A program made the position numbers and the translations under genes. From Candidatus Amoebophilus sp. 36-38 (GTDB lineage: Bacteria; Bacteroidota; Bacteroidia; Cytophagales; Amoebophilaceae), in assembly GCA_001897825.1 (NCBI GenBank), contig MKUM01000024.1, positions 1-49,516 on the forward strand: a stretch of DNA of 49,516 nt, given 5' to 3'. The notes beneath the pieces were generated by a model that saw only the letters and a program-made list of their open reading frames with translations, ran no database searches and was not told where the DNA came from. Every line of letters starts with the position of its first letter. Positions within the stretch are counted from its first letter, which is position 1. Shown in pieces: positions 1 to 8,887 of the stretch.

Positions 1-156
1 AACAACCGTATAGGAGATATAGGAGTGGAGGCCCTTGCAAATGGAAATCTTGCTGCGCTCACTTCCCTGAATTTGGGAAGCAACAGCATTGGTCGTGAGG
101 GTAATAAAGCTTTGAGAGCTTGGGCAAAGAAAAAATTTATAAAACTAAATTTTTAA
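1..156 (+). CDS. C-terminal fragment of a leucine-rich repeat protein
   Basis: The window opens inside a reading frame that runs from base 1 to a TAA at 154-156, giving 51 residues. The visible part has two LRR-like cores, NNRIGDIGVEALA and LTSLNLGSNSIGREG, of the ribonuclease-inhibitor-like type (LxLxxNxIGxxGxxAL). It ends in a basic tail, WAKKKFIKLNF. LRRs of this kind are protein-binding surfaces and are frequent in amoeba symbionts. The N-terminus and any effector domain lie outside the window, so a function cannot be assigned. It differs in repeat sequence from the LRR protein at the other end of the window. Confidence 0.7.
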   Translation, partial: NNRIGDIGVEALANGNLAALTSLNLGSNSIGREGNKALRAWAKKKFIKLNF

Positions 157-289
157 AAGTAGTTGAAGGAACGACCAGTTTAACTGTTGTCATAGGATAT
201 TTTCCTTTGCTCAGCGTGACCCCAAGTCGAAAGCTTTTAAATAGGGGATAAGCTTTATCTGGAACTAAGGCATAATTTATTGAATAACA

Positions 290-757
290 TTACTTAGTTG
301 TTTTAACACCCATTTTAGTTAGAAAGCTGTCTATAGGTTCCCATAACTCAATTTTGTTACCATCAGGATCCATAATATGAACAAATTTTCCATAGTCATA
401 TGTCTCAATCTTATCAAGGATAGTCACACCATTTTCCTTTAGTTTTTTCACAAGTCCTTCAATATTCTGAACTCTGTAATTAATCATAAACTCTTTTTTT
501 GAAGGTGTGAAATAATCGGAACCTTTTTCAAATGGGCTCCATCTAAGATAGTTGATTTCGTCAGGTCTATTAGCGTTTCTAAATTCAAATGGCGAACCGT
601 AGTCGTCAATTGCTAAACCAAGGTTTTTTCCATACCATTCTCTTGTCTCTTTTGGGTTTTTAGAGCTAAAAAATATACCACCTATGCCTGTAACTCTTGG
701 TGTCGTATCGTTATTTAATGTTGTTTTCTGTTCTGGTTTATTTGTTTTGTTGTTCAT
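290..757 (-). CDS. VOC-fold (glyoxalase/bleomycin-resistance family) protein
   Basis: A 155-residue protein with one vicinal-oxygen-chelate fold of two beta-alpha-beta units. The first begins near residue 23 (VTGIGGIFFSSKNPKETREWY, read GIGGIFFSS then the WYGKNLGL helix). The second begins near residue 92 (FMINYRVQNIEGLVKKL) and ends in the family hallmark DPDGNKIELWEP, whose Glu is a usual metal ligand. The usual N-terminal metal-binding His is not evident, as the strand reads GGIFFSS. The substrate is therefore unknown and the enzyme may not be a classical glyoxalase I. The first 20 residues are polar and look disordered. The gene lies 32 bases downstream of the dehydrogenase gene on the same strand, so the two are probably co-transcribed. 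Confidence 0.8.
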   Translation of the reverse strand: MNNKTNKPEQKTTLNNDTTPRVTGIGGIFFSSKNPKETREWYGKNLGLAIDDYGSPFEFRNANRPDEINYLRWSPFEKGSDYFTPSKKEFMINYRVQNIEGLVKKLKENGVTILDKIETYDYGKFVHIMDPDGNKIELWEPIDSFLTKMGVKTTK

Positions 758-789
758 ATTATTTTTATTTTTTAGTTAGCCAATAATAT

Positions 790-1602
790 CTATCCTTTGC
801 ATGAACTATGCTTTTTAGGAGAAGCCGAGCTACCAGCTAAAATACCTCCATCAATCGTAAGTTCAATTCCAGTAATATATTTTGATTCTTCAGATCCTAA
901 ATAGAGTACGGCGTATGCAACATCCATAGGTTCCCCCATATGACCTAACGGTATAGTTGAACTAATTGTAGTAATCATTTCTTGTCGCTCACTTTCAGTA
1001 TTGCCTAACATCGGATCCCATAGAGGAGTTAATATAGCTCCGGGGTGCAGCGAATTACACCGAATGTTATAGCCATTTTCAGCACAGTAGAGGGCAACAG
1101 ACTTAGTATGGTTCCGTATAGCTGCCTTACTAGATGCATAGGCGCTAGCACCCGGTATTCCAACAATACCGGATCTAGAGGACATATTGATAATGGAGCC
1201 ACCTTGATCTTTCATTAAACTAATCCCGTATTTACATCCCAAAAATGCCCCATCTAAATTGATTTTATGTACATACTGCCAAGCTTTCAGGGAAATATTT
1301 TCTGGATCTTGGGGGCCAAGCTTTTGGCTAAATCCTATAATACCTGCATTGTTAAACAAAATGTCTAATTTCCCAAATTCTTTGCCAACCGCACGTATTA
1401 CTCCCTGCCATTCATGCTCATTGCCTACATTCAGTGCATAGAACTTTCCCCGAATAGAATCAGCAACTGATTTTCCTTCATCAACTAAAATATCTGTTAT
1501 GATCACAGTTGCACCTTCACTTGCTAAAAGTCGTGCTGTTGCTAGGCCAATACCTCTGCTACCGCCTGTAATTAATGCAATTTTATTTTGTACTCTACCC
1601 AT
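790..1602 (-). CDS. short-chain dehydrogenase/reductase (SDR), NAD-type
   Basis: A 270-residue classical SDR. Visible motifs are the Rossmann glycine motif TGGSRGIG (residues 12-19), Asp37 at the end of beta-2 (ITD), NNAG at 84-87, Asn115, the catalytic Ser near 142 (NMSSRSG) and YASSK with Tyr155 and Lys159. Asp37 is the usual sign of NAD(H) preference over NADP(H). The C-terminal TIDGG motif is typical of the 3-oxoacyl reductase/3-alpha-hydroxysteroid type. The substrate cannot be told from sequence; SDRs are often annotated too specifically. It is the first gene of a probable two-gene unit with the VOC protein. Confidence 0.9.
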   Translation of the reverse strand: MGRVQNKIALITGGSRGIGLATARLLASEGATVIITDILVDEGKSVADSIRGKFYALNVGNEHEWQGVIRAVGKEFGKLDILFNNAGIIGFSQKLGPQDPENISLKAWQYVHKINLDGAFLGCKYGISLMKDQGGSIINMSSRSGIVGIPGASAYASSKAAIRNHTKSVALYCAENGYNIRCNSLHPGAILTPLWDPMLGNTESERQEMITTISSTIPLGHMGEPMDVAYAVLYLGSEESKYITGIELTIDGGILAGSSASPKKHSSCKG

Positions 1603-1936
1603 AAAAAACCATTTTGTATGGTTAGCAAGTAAATATATTGGAATTTAAGTTGATTATCAATTTATAGTCATTTAGCTTGCAGGGCTCTATAGCTTTTTTA
1701 CCAATAGTCATACATGTTATTATTTAACATAAATTATGTAAGTGATCATTTTAAAATAGAAACTGTGTAGAGAAGAGATAAAACTCAAACGATCGGATTA
1801 TTCTAAATTATCATACCATGTAAATTGATATAATGCCAAATTAACGTTGATCCGTATATAATAGAGTAAATTAACCTATTATTAAAAGTAGGTACTAAGC
1901 AACTTATTCCCAATAAGATTTTATATTTGCTAGAAG
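1603..1936. other. intergenic region between divergent genes
   Basis: About 330 bases of A+T-rich sequence between the minus-strand SDR gene and the plus-strand STAND gene. I see no convincing reading frame, RNA gene or palindrome. It must carry the promoter of the SDR/VOC unit. A candidate promoter for the STAND gene lies at its right edge. Confidence 0.5.
1922..1929 (+). promoter_or_regulatory. candidate Bacteroidetes -7 element of STAND paralogue 1
   Basis: TATATTTG fits the Bacteroidetes consensus TAnnTTTG and starts 42 bases before the ATG at 1964. The same motif sits 38-42 bases before the ATG of the other two paralogues (5332, where the last base is A, and 8850), within conserved flanks. 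No clear -33 TTG element is visible. If it is real, transcription would start near the TTG at 1937, which argues for the ATG as start codon. Confidence 0.4.
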
Positions 1937-1963
1937 TTGTTTGCTTACCATTTTGAGATAACT

Positions 1964-4900
1964 ATGTTAAACCAAAGTAAGTTTTCTAGAAAGGCAAAAT
2001 TATTTAGTCAAACTAGCCTAAGCCGTTTAGTCTTCCTTATTGCTTTATTACATGTATCTGCTTTGCAAGCAGACAATCTCCCTTCTGAATTACCTTCCCA
2101 CCAATCATCAAATCTTGTAAGCTTCTCAGGAATGGTAAAGATAGGCCTTGGTGATATCCCAGAAAAAGAAAATTTTAGTCTTGAATATTCTATTAAAGAA
2201 AGGGCTTACTTGGACCTTCTGGAAAGAGATATCCTTCCCTATTTAAAGCGAAAAACTAATAAACCTCCTACCTGCTTTATTAGTTATGCTTGGGGGGACC
2301 CTTATCATGAATATTGGGTGAAACGTTTTTGTGAGATGCTCAATAAAGCAGGAATACAGGTTGTGTTAGATAGATGGACGATTAAGACAGGGAATATTTT
2401 AAATGAATTTGTTAGAAAAATAGAAGAGGTTGACTGGGTGATCGTAGTAGGTACGAAGCTATATTTAGAAAAATATAACAAACGAGCAACTGATTCTAAA
2501 GAAAAAGAGCATGTAGCTAGGTTGGAAGGACAATTGATAGAGTACTTAGTTAGGTATAGTACCGAAAAGGGAAATAAAGTTGTTCCTATTTTATTGGAAG
2601 GGACAGCAGAAGAAAGTTTACCCTTTATGCTACGCCATAAAGTTTTTACTGACTTTAAGAGTGATTATTTTGAGGAACTATTAAAGTTTGTTCATGATTT
2701 ATATAATGTTGATAATCGAGACAAATACTTTGAAGGAATTATAGAGAAGTTTAAGAGATACACTATAGCAGCAGGTGAACATATAACAGAAGTAGAGCGG
2801 AAAGCATATGAGGAAAAGAGAAAGGAGGGGATACTAGCATTGGATAAGGAAATAAAAGAGGAAATTGATTTATATAAGGAGAAAGTATTCAAGCTAGCAG
2901 AAGAATTAGTAGAAAGGGGGAATTATATAGAAAAAGAGCTAACCCTACCGATGAATAGTGTCTTCCCTAGACTTCATAGCTATATTCCTCAAGCTAAAGT
3001 AAATGGCTATGTACCTAGAAGAAAGGAACAACAAGACCTAAGACAAAAGTTAAAGAAAGAAGGTGTATGTGTAGTGTATGGACATGGTGGGGTAGGTAAG
3101 AGTACATTAGCGGTCCAGTATGGACATCATCAAAAAGACCAACAAGCTGTATGGTGGATGAACGCTGAGACAGGAGTCAAACTAGTAACGAGTTACGAAA
3201 ATATCGCTCAAGAGCTAAGTATAGATTATCAGCAGTTAGCTCAAGCGTTAAAACAGCAGCCTAATCAATATCTCTCAAAACTAGCCAGAAAGGTCTACAA
3301 TACTTTAGTAGATCGTCAACAACCCGCTTTACTCATTTTAGATAATGCGGTAGATCTTAGTTTAATAGCTGGGTGCTTGTTGCATCGACCATCTTTGGTA
3401 GAGGTCATTATTACGACTAGAAATAAAAGAGATTTTGAAAATTATACGCAAGTGAAATTGGATGCTTTTTCTAATGAGGAAGGGAAAGTATACATTCAGA
3501 AAAGACTACAATCACTCGAACCCAGTGAGCAAAAGATAGAAGACCTAATTAAAGAAGTAGGACTAATACCGCAAAAGCTAGCTCTAGCTACAGGCTATAT
3601 TAGAGAAATAAAACCTATGAATGTAGAAAAATACATTCATAAGTTAAAGGAACTTAAGAAACAGGATAAAAAAGGAAAGGGAAAGCTGATGTTACCTGAG
3701 GTAAGTTTAGGATTAGAGACCCTAGGATTAAGTTCTCAGTTGGTGATGCGGTATGGAACCTATTTAGATCCAGATTTTATCCCGTTCTCATTGGTAAGTG
3801 CTTTATTAAGGATAAGTGATGAAGAGGAACTAGACACTATCTTAGCTGTGCTAGAAAGATTATCTTTAGTAAAGATTATAAATGGTCCGAGTAAACAAGG
3901 CATTCAAATACATCGAGAAATACAAGTAGCCTGTAAAGAATACCAAAGGTGGAAAAAAGAAATAAGAAACAAGACAGAAGAACAAGCTTTAGTAAAATCG
4001 CTACTACAGACACTAGTTCAATGTATGCCTGAAATATCCAAAGAACCTGATGATACCTGGAGTCAAGCAAAACTTTATGCTACCAATGTAACTAGTGTAT
4101 TAGCAAAGGTACCCAGGGTGATATCTATATACCCCTTGTTAGCTATTTTATCTCATCGTATGGCTGTTTACAGTAGAGCACTAGCTTGTGACTACCTGGC
4201 GGCACTGTCTTTTCATCAGCAAGCCCTTGAAATATATCAGCAAATTTATAAAGAGAAAAATCATCCGAACATAGCTACTTCAATCTACAATTTAGGATAT
4301 GTTTATATAAAGCTAGGCCAATATGAAGAGGCATTAAAATATTCGAAACAAGCTTTTGAAATGAGACGGGCTATCTACACAGGTAACCATCCAGATGTGG
4401 CTAATTCTCTTGATAATCTGGGATTAGTTTATGACCTGTTAGGTGAATGTCAAGAAGCGTTGAAGTATTTGAAACAAGCTCTTGAAATAAGACAGACCAT
4501 CTATCCAGGCAATCATCCGGATATAGCTAGTTCACTCAATCACATAGGAAGAATTCATTCCCGTTTAGAACAAAACGAAACAGCATTAAAGTATCATGAG
4601 CAAGCCCTTAAAATGTATAAGGTGATTTATCCAGGCAATCATCCTCGGATAGCTAATTCACTGAATAATATAGGAACGGTTTATTTCAAGCTAGGGCAAC
4701 TTCGAGCAGCATTAAAATATTATAAACGAGTCCTTAAAATATATCAAGCCTCGTATATGGGCAGTCATCCACATATAGCTATAGTGCTCAATAATCTAGG
4801 AAATGTTTATTATATGCTAGAACAACACGATGAAGCGTTGAAGTATTTGAAGCAAGCCCTTGAGATTCGCCAGCAAGTACTCTCTACCAATCATCCTAAT

Positions 4901-5146
4901 ATAGCTACTTCACTAGATAACTTAGGAACTGTTTATCAAGCTTTAAAGGAACATAAAGAAGCCTTAAAATACTATAAGGCAGCTCTTGAAATTCGCCAGC
5001 GAGCACTTCCTGCTAGTCATCCTGATATAGCTAGTTCACTAAATAATCTAGGATCAGTTTATCAATTTTTAAGTCAGAATGAAGAGGCTTTGAAGCATTA
5101 TGAACAAGCTCTTAAGATGTCAGGTTCTGTATCTAGACAACCCTAA
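1964..5146 (+). CDS. exported SEFIR/TIR-like - NB-ARC - TPR STAND protein, paralogue 1 (frameshifted C-terminus)
   Basis: 1060 residues from the ATG. An in-frame TTG at 1937 would add nine residues but lies at the expected transcription start. Residues 1-38 form a signal peptide with a basic N-terminus, hydrophobic core LVFLIALLHV and ALQA|DN cleavage site. Residues about 102-225 are SEFIR/TIR-like (TCFISYAWGD, GIQVVLDRW, DWVIVVGTKLY, VVPILLEG). An acidic helical linker leads to an NB-ARC-like NTPase: P-loop GHGGVGKST at 373-381, Walker B-like LLILDN at 456-461, TTRN at 484-487 and IPQKLALA. About eight TPR units of 42 residues (EALKY..ALE......NHP.IA.SLNNLG) follow from about 742. STAND proteins of this layout normally use the TPRs as sensor and the N-terminal domain as effector; with a signal peptide, a periplasmic or host-directed role is possible. 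The target is unknown. The end is truncated by a frameshift. Confidence 0.85.
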   Translation: MLNQSKFSRKAKLFSQTSLSRLVFLIALLHVSALQADNLPSELPSHQSSNLVSFSGMVKIGLGDIPEKENFSLEYSIKERAYLDLLERDILPYLKRKTNKPPTCFISYAWGDPYHEYWVKRFCEMLNKAGIQVVLDRWTIKTGNILNEFVRKIEEVDWVIVVGTKLYLEKYNKRATDSKEKEHVARLEGQLIEYLVRYSTEKGNKVVPILLEGTAEESLPFMLRHKVFTDFKSDYFEELLKFVHDLYNVDNRDKYFEGIIEKFKRYTIAAGEHITEVERKAYEEKRKEGILALDKEIKEEIDLYKEKVFKLAEELVERGNYIEKELTLPMNSVFPRLHSYIPQAKVNGYVPRRKEQQDLRQKLKKEGVCVVYGHGGVGKSTLAVQYGHHQKDQQAVWWMNAETGVKLVTSYENIAQELSIDYQQLAQALKQQPNQYLSKLARKVYNTLVDRQQPALLILDNAVDLSLIAGCLLHRPSLVEVIITTRNKRDFENYTQVKLDAFSNEEGKVYIQKRLQSLEPSEQKIEDLIKEVGLIPQKLALATGYIREIKPMNVEKYIHKLKELKKQDKKGKGKLMLPEVSLGLETLGLSSQLVMRYGTYLDPDFIPFSLVSALLRISDEEELDTILAVLERLSLVKIINGPSKQGIQIHREIQVACKEYQRWKKEIRNKTEEQALVKSLLQTLVQCMPEISKEPDDTWSQAKLYATNVTSVLAKVPRVISIYPLLAILSHRMAVYSRALACDYLAALSFHQQALEIYQQIYKEKNHPNIATSIYNLGYVYIKLGQYEEALKYSKQAFEMRRAIYTGNHPDVANSLDNLGLVYDLLGECQEALKYLKQALEIRQTIYPGNHPDIASSLNHIGRIHSRLEQNETALKYHEQALKMYKVIYPGNHPRIANSLNNIGTVYFKLGQLRAALKYYKRVLKIYQASYMGSHPHIAIVLNNLGNVYYMLEQHDEALKYLKQALEIRQQVLSTNHPNIATSLDNLGTVYQALKEHKEALKYYKAALEIRQRALPASHPDIASSLNNLGSVYQFLSQNEEALKHYEQALKMSGSVSRQP

Positions 5147-5228
5147 TCATTTCGGCATACAGATAGTCACAGGAAATATAGAAAAACTTAGAGAAGAGCC
5201 ACGAAAGACGAAGCAATATCATGTGTAG
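5124..5228 (+). pseudogene. out-of-frame remnant of the C-terminus of STAND paralogue 1
   Basis: Just past the stop at 5144-5146, the +1 frame from about 5124 reads VLYLDNPNHFGIQIVTGNIE and then KLREEP, ending at TAG 5226-5228. This matches the conserved ending of the other two paralogues (DLYPENPDHPDIQMVKGNIE, then KL). The natural C-terminal cap has therefore been lost from the frame by a small insertion or deletion between about 5117 and 5127. The shortened protein ends SVSRQP instead. Confidence 0.8.
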
Positions 5229-5331
5229 GAAAGTAGATATATGATATCATCCCTTAACCAGCTTAATGTAGGCCACAGAGGGGATAGGATGAATAATTAA
5301 TAGAATTTGTACAAATTCCTTCTAAAGATTT

Positions 5332-5339
5332 TATATTTA
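5332..5339 (+). promoter_or_regulatory. candidate -7 element of STAND paralogue 2
   Basis: TATATTTA, one mismatch to TAnnTTTG, lies 42 bases before the ATG at 5374. It sits in a block nearly identical to that upstream of paralogue 1 (AAGATTTTATATTT.CTAG), which suggests that the promoter was duplicated with the gene. Confidence 0.35.
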
Positions 5340-5373
5340 CTAGAAGTTGTTTGCTTACTATTTTGAGATAACT

Positions 5374-8300
5374 ATGTTAAAGCAAAGTAAGTCTTCTAGA
5401 AAGGCAAAATTATTTAGTCAAACTAGCATAGTCCGTTTAGTCTTCTTCATTGTTTTATTAAATGTATCTGCTTTGCAAGCAGACAATCCCTCTACTGAAG
5501 CATTTTTCCAACAATTATCAAATTCTGTAAGCTCCTCAGGTATGGTCAAGATAGGTCTTAGTGCTATCCCAGAGAAAGAGAATTTTAGCCTTGAATATTT
5601 TATTAAAGAAAAAGCTTATTTGAAACTATTGGAAAGGGATATCCTTCCCTATCTACGGCAAAAAAATAGTAAACCTCCTACTTGCTTTATTAGCTATGCT
5701 TGGGGAGATCCTTATCATGAATATTGGGTAAAGCGTTTTTGTGAAATGCTTCATAAAGCAGGGATACAAGTTTTATTAGATAGATGGATAATTAAAAAAG
5801 GAAATATTCTAAACGAGTATGTTAAGAAGATAGAAGAGGTTGACTGGGTGATCGTAGTAGGGACCAAGTTGTATTTAGAAAAATATAACAAACGAGCAGC
5901 AAATTCTAAAGAAAAAGAGCATGTGGCTAGGTTAGAGGGACAATTAATAGAATATTTAGTTAGGTATAGTACCGAAAAGGGAAATAAAGTTGTCCCTATT
6001 TTATTGGAAGGGACAGTAGAAGAGAGCTTACCGTTTATGTTACGGCATAAGATTTCATCTGAGTTTATAACGAATGACTATTTTGAAGAATTATTAAAGC
6101 TTGTCCATGATTTATATAATATAGATAATAGAGACAAATACTTTGAAGGAATTATAGAGAAGTTTAGGAGATACACTATAGCAGCAAGTGAGCATATAAC
6201 AGAAGTAGAGCGAAAAGCATATGAGGAAAAGAGGAAGGAGGGGATACTAACATTGGGTAAAGAGATAAAAGAAGAGATTGATTTATATAAGGAGGAGGCA
6301 TTTAAGCTAGCAGAAGAGTTAGCAGAAAGAGGTGATTATATAGAGAAAGAGCTAAACCTACCGACAAGTGGTGCTTTCTCTATACTTCATAGTTATATTC
6401 CTCAAGCTAAATTAAATGGGTATGTATCTAGGATGAAAGAACAACAAGAACTAAGACAAAAATTAAAGAAAGAAGGTGTATGTGTGCTGTATGGGCATGG
6501 AGGGGTAGGTAAGAGTACATTAGCAAGCCAGTATGGACATAATCAAAAAGAACAACAAGCTGTATGGTGGATGACTGCTGAGACAGGTGGCAAACTAATA
6601 ACGAGTTACGAAAATATCGCTCAAGAGCTAGGGATAGATTATCATCAGTTAGCTCAAGCATTCAAACAGCAGCCTAAGCAATATCTCCCAGTACTAGCCA
6701 GAAAGATCTACAATACTTTAGTAGATCGTCAACAACCTGCTTTACTTATTTTAGATAATGCTGTAGATCCTAGTTTAATAGCTGGGTGCTTATTGCACCG
6801 ACCATCTTGGGTACAGATTATTATTACCACCAGAAATAAAAAAGATTTTGAAGATTATACGCAAATGAGATTGGATGCCTTTTCGTATGAGGAAGGGAAA
6901 ATATATATTCAGAAAAGGCTACAACTACTCCAACCTGGTGAAAAGGGGATAGAAGCCTTAATTAAGGAGGTGGGATTAATACCGCAAAAGCTAGCTTTAG
7001 CTACGGGTTATATCAAAGAAATAAAACCTATGAGTGTAGAAAAGTACATTCATAAGTTACAAGAGCTTAAAAAACAAGATAAAAAAGGGAAAGGAAAGCT
7101 GATGTTACCTGAGGTAAGTTTAGGTTTAGAAACTTTGGGACTAAGTTCTCAGTTGGTGATGCGCTATGGAACCTATTTAGATCCAGACTTTATTCCGTTT
7201 GCATTGGTAAGTGCTTTATTAGGGGTAAGTGATGAGGAGGAATTAGATACTATCTTAGCTGTGCTGGAAAGATTATCTTTAGTAAAGATTATAAATGATC
7301 CAAGCAAGCAAGGAATTCAAATACATCGAGAAATACAAGCAGCCTGTAGAGAATATAAGAATTGGGAGAGAAAAGTGAAAAACGAAGTAGCAGAACAATT
7401 TTTAGTAAAATCGTTGCTACAGACGCTAATTCAATGCATGCCTGAAATAGCTAAAGAGCCTGATGCTACCTGGACACAAGCAGAACTTTATGCTACCAAT
7501 GTAACGAGAGTATTAACAAGTGTATCCAAAATGGTAGCTATATACCCCTTGTTAGCCATTTTGTCTAATCGTATGGCTGTTTACAGTAAAGAGTTAGCTT
7601 GTGACTACCTGGTAGCTCTTTCTTTTCATCAGCAAGCCCTTGAAATATATCAGCAAATGTATAAAGGAAAAAATCACCTGGACATGGCCAAATTATTAAG
7701 TAATATAGGAATGGTTTATGCAGAACTAGGCCAATGTGAAGAAGCACTAAAGTATTCGAAACAAGCTCTTGCAATGGTTCAAACTTTATATTCTGGCAAT
7801 CATCCAGAAATAGCTGTTTCTCTAAATTCTTTAGCTTGGATTTATTTCGACTCAAACCGACCCCAAGAAGCATTAAAATATTCAAAGCAAGCTCTTGAAA
7901 TGGGTCAAACCTTATATTCTGGCAATCATCCAGAGATAGCTATGTCTCTCAATGGTGTAGGAGATGCTTATTATGAATTAGCTCAATATAAAGAATCATT
8001 AAAGTATGATCAACAAGCTCTTGAAATGTGGCAAATTTTGTGTACAGGCAATCATCCGGCAGTAGCTATCTCGCTAAGTAATTTAGGAACTACTTATCGA
8101 CAGATAGGTCAATATGAGGAAGCCTTAAAGTATTACGAACAAGCTCTTGAGATGAGGCAATCTATGTATTCTCCCCATCATGCATCTGTAGCTCACTCCT
8201 TACATCAGCTAGGAGTAGTTTATAGAAAATTAGGTCGATATGAAGAAGCGTTGAAATGTCACAAGCAAAATCTTGAAATATATCAAACCTTGTATGCTGA

Positions 8301-8772
8301 CAATCATCCTAATATGGCTAGGTCACTTCATTACCTAGGGAAAATTTATCAAGCTTTAGGTCAATCTCAAGAAGCCTTAAAATATTATCATCAAGCCCTT
8401 AAAATGTACCAAGCTGTGTATTCTTACAATAATAATTCGGATATAGCCGATTCCTTAAACAGCCTAGGAGCAGCTTATAAAGATTTAGGTCAATATGAAA
8501 AAGCCTTGAAATATTCGGAGCAAAGTCTTAAAATAATGCAAGACTTGCATTTTGGCAATCATCCGATTATAGCTACCTCGCTCAATACTTTAGGAGAAGT
8601 TTATCAAGTTTTAGGTAAATATGAACTGGCGTTGGAGTATTATCAGCAAGCCCTCAAAATGAGACAAGACTTGTATCCAGAGAATCCTGACCATCCTGAT
8701 ATACAGATGGTTAAAGGAAATATAGAAAAACTTGGAGAAGAATTACGAAAAACAGGACAAGATCATGAATAG
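5374..8772 (+). CDS. exported SEFIR/TIR-like - NB-ARC - TPR STAND protein, paralogue 2
   Basis: 1132 residues from the ATG at 5374; the upstream TTG at 5347 is less likely for the reason given for paralogue 1. The order is the same: signal peptide (core LVFFIVLLNV, then ALQADN), SEFIR/TIR-like domain (FISYAWGDPYHEYWVKRF, VLLDRWIIKKG, WVIVVGTKLYLEKY), charged linker, and NB-ARC with P-loop GHGGVGKST and LLILDNAVD. Nine TPR units follow, with an intact cap ending NPDHPDIQMVKGNIEKL. The effector and NTPase parts are highly similar to paralogue 1, whereas the TPR arrays differ in number and sequence, as expected if the TPRs define what is recognised. One TPR linker carries an extra residue (YSYNNNSDIAD). 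It is the second of three tandem copies. Confidence 0.88.
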   Translation: MLKQSKSSRKAKLFSQTSIVRLVFFIVLLNVSALQADNPSTEAFFQQLSNSVSSSGMVKIGLSAIPEKENFSLEYFIKEKAYLKLLERDILPYLRQKNSKPPTCFISYAWGDPYHEYWVKRFCEMLHKAGIQVLLDRWIIKKGNILNEYVKKIEEVDWVIVVGTKLYLEKYNKRAANSKEKEHVARLEGQLIEYLVRYSTEKGNKVVPILLEGTVEESLPFMLRHKISSEFITNDYFEELLKLVHDLYNIDNRDKYFEGIIEKFRRYTIAASEHITEVERKAYEEKRKEGILTLGKEIKEEIDLYKEEAFKLAEELAERGDYIEKELNLPTSGAFSILHSYIPQAKLNGYVSRMKEQQELRQKLKKEGVCVLYGHGGVGKSTLASQYGHNQKEQQAVWWMTAETGGKLITSYENIAQELGIDYHQLAQAFKQQPKQYLPVLARKIYNTLVDRQQPALLILDNAVDPSLIAGCLLHRPSWVQIIITTRNKKDFEDYTQMRLDAFSYEEGKIYIQKRLQLLQPGEKGIEALIKEVGLIPQKLALATGYIKEIKPMSVEKYIHKLQELKKQDKKGKGKLMLPEVSLGLETLGLSSQLVMRYGTYLDPDFIPFALVSALLGVSDEEELDTILAVLERLSLVKIINDPSKQGIQIHREIQAACREYKNWERKVKNEVAEQFLVKSLLQTLIQCMPEIAKEPDATWTQAELYATNVTRVLTSVSKMVAIYPLLAILSNRMAVYSKELACDYLVALSFHQQALEIYQQMYKGKNHLDMAKLLSNIGMVYAELGQCEEALKYSKQALAMVQTLYSGNHPEIAVSLNSLAWIYFDSNRPQEALKYSKQALEMGQTLYSGNHPEIAMSLNGVGDAYYELAQYKESLKYDQQALEMWQILCTGNHPAVAISLSNLGTTYRQIGQYEEALKYYEQALEMRQSMYSPHHASVAHSLHQLGVVYRKLGRYEEALKCHKQNLEIYQTLYADNHPNMARSLHYLGKIYQALGQSQEALKYYHQALKMYQAVYSYNNNSDIADSLNSLGAAYKDLGQYEKALKYSEQSLKIMQDLHFGNHPIIATSLNTLGEVYQVLGKYELALEYYQQALKMRQDLYPENPDHPDIQMVKGNIEKLGEELRKTGQDHE

Positions 8773-8849
8773 AAAAATATAAGATGAATAAATTCTATTA
8801 ATTTGGCGAAGTTAATTTTTTGCAAATGTCCTCTGAAGGTTAGCACTTT

Positions 8850-8857
8850 TATATTTG
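8850..8857 (+). promoter_or_regulatory. candidate -7 element of STAND paralogue 3
   Basis: TATATTTG matches TAnnTTTG and starts 38 bases before the ATG at 8888. The flank TTGCTA.AAGT is shared with the other two paralogues, although the rest of this intergenic region has diverged. Confidence 0.38.
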
Positions 8858-8887
8858 CTAAAGTCCGCTTGCTAATTATTCAAGATA

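Noticed and set aside
1937-1963. TTG start that would add nine residues to STAND paralogue 1 (and the same at 5347 for paralogue 2)
   Set aside because: The TTG lies about where transcription should begin if TATATTTG at 1922 is the -7 element, and the ATG gives a normal signal peptide. Paralogue 3 also starts at an ATG at this point.
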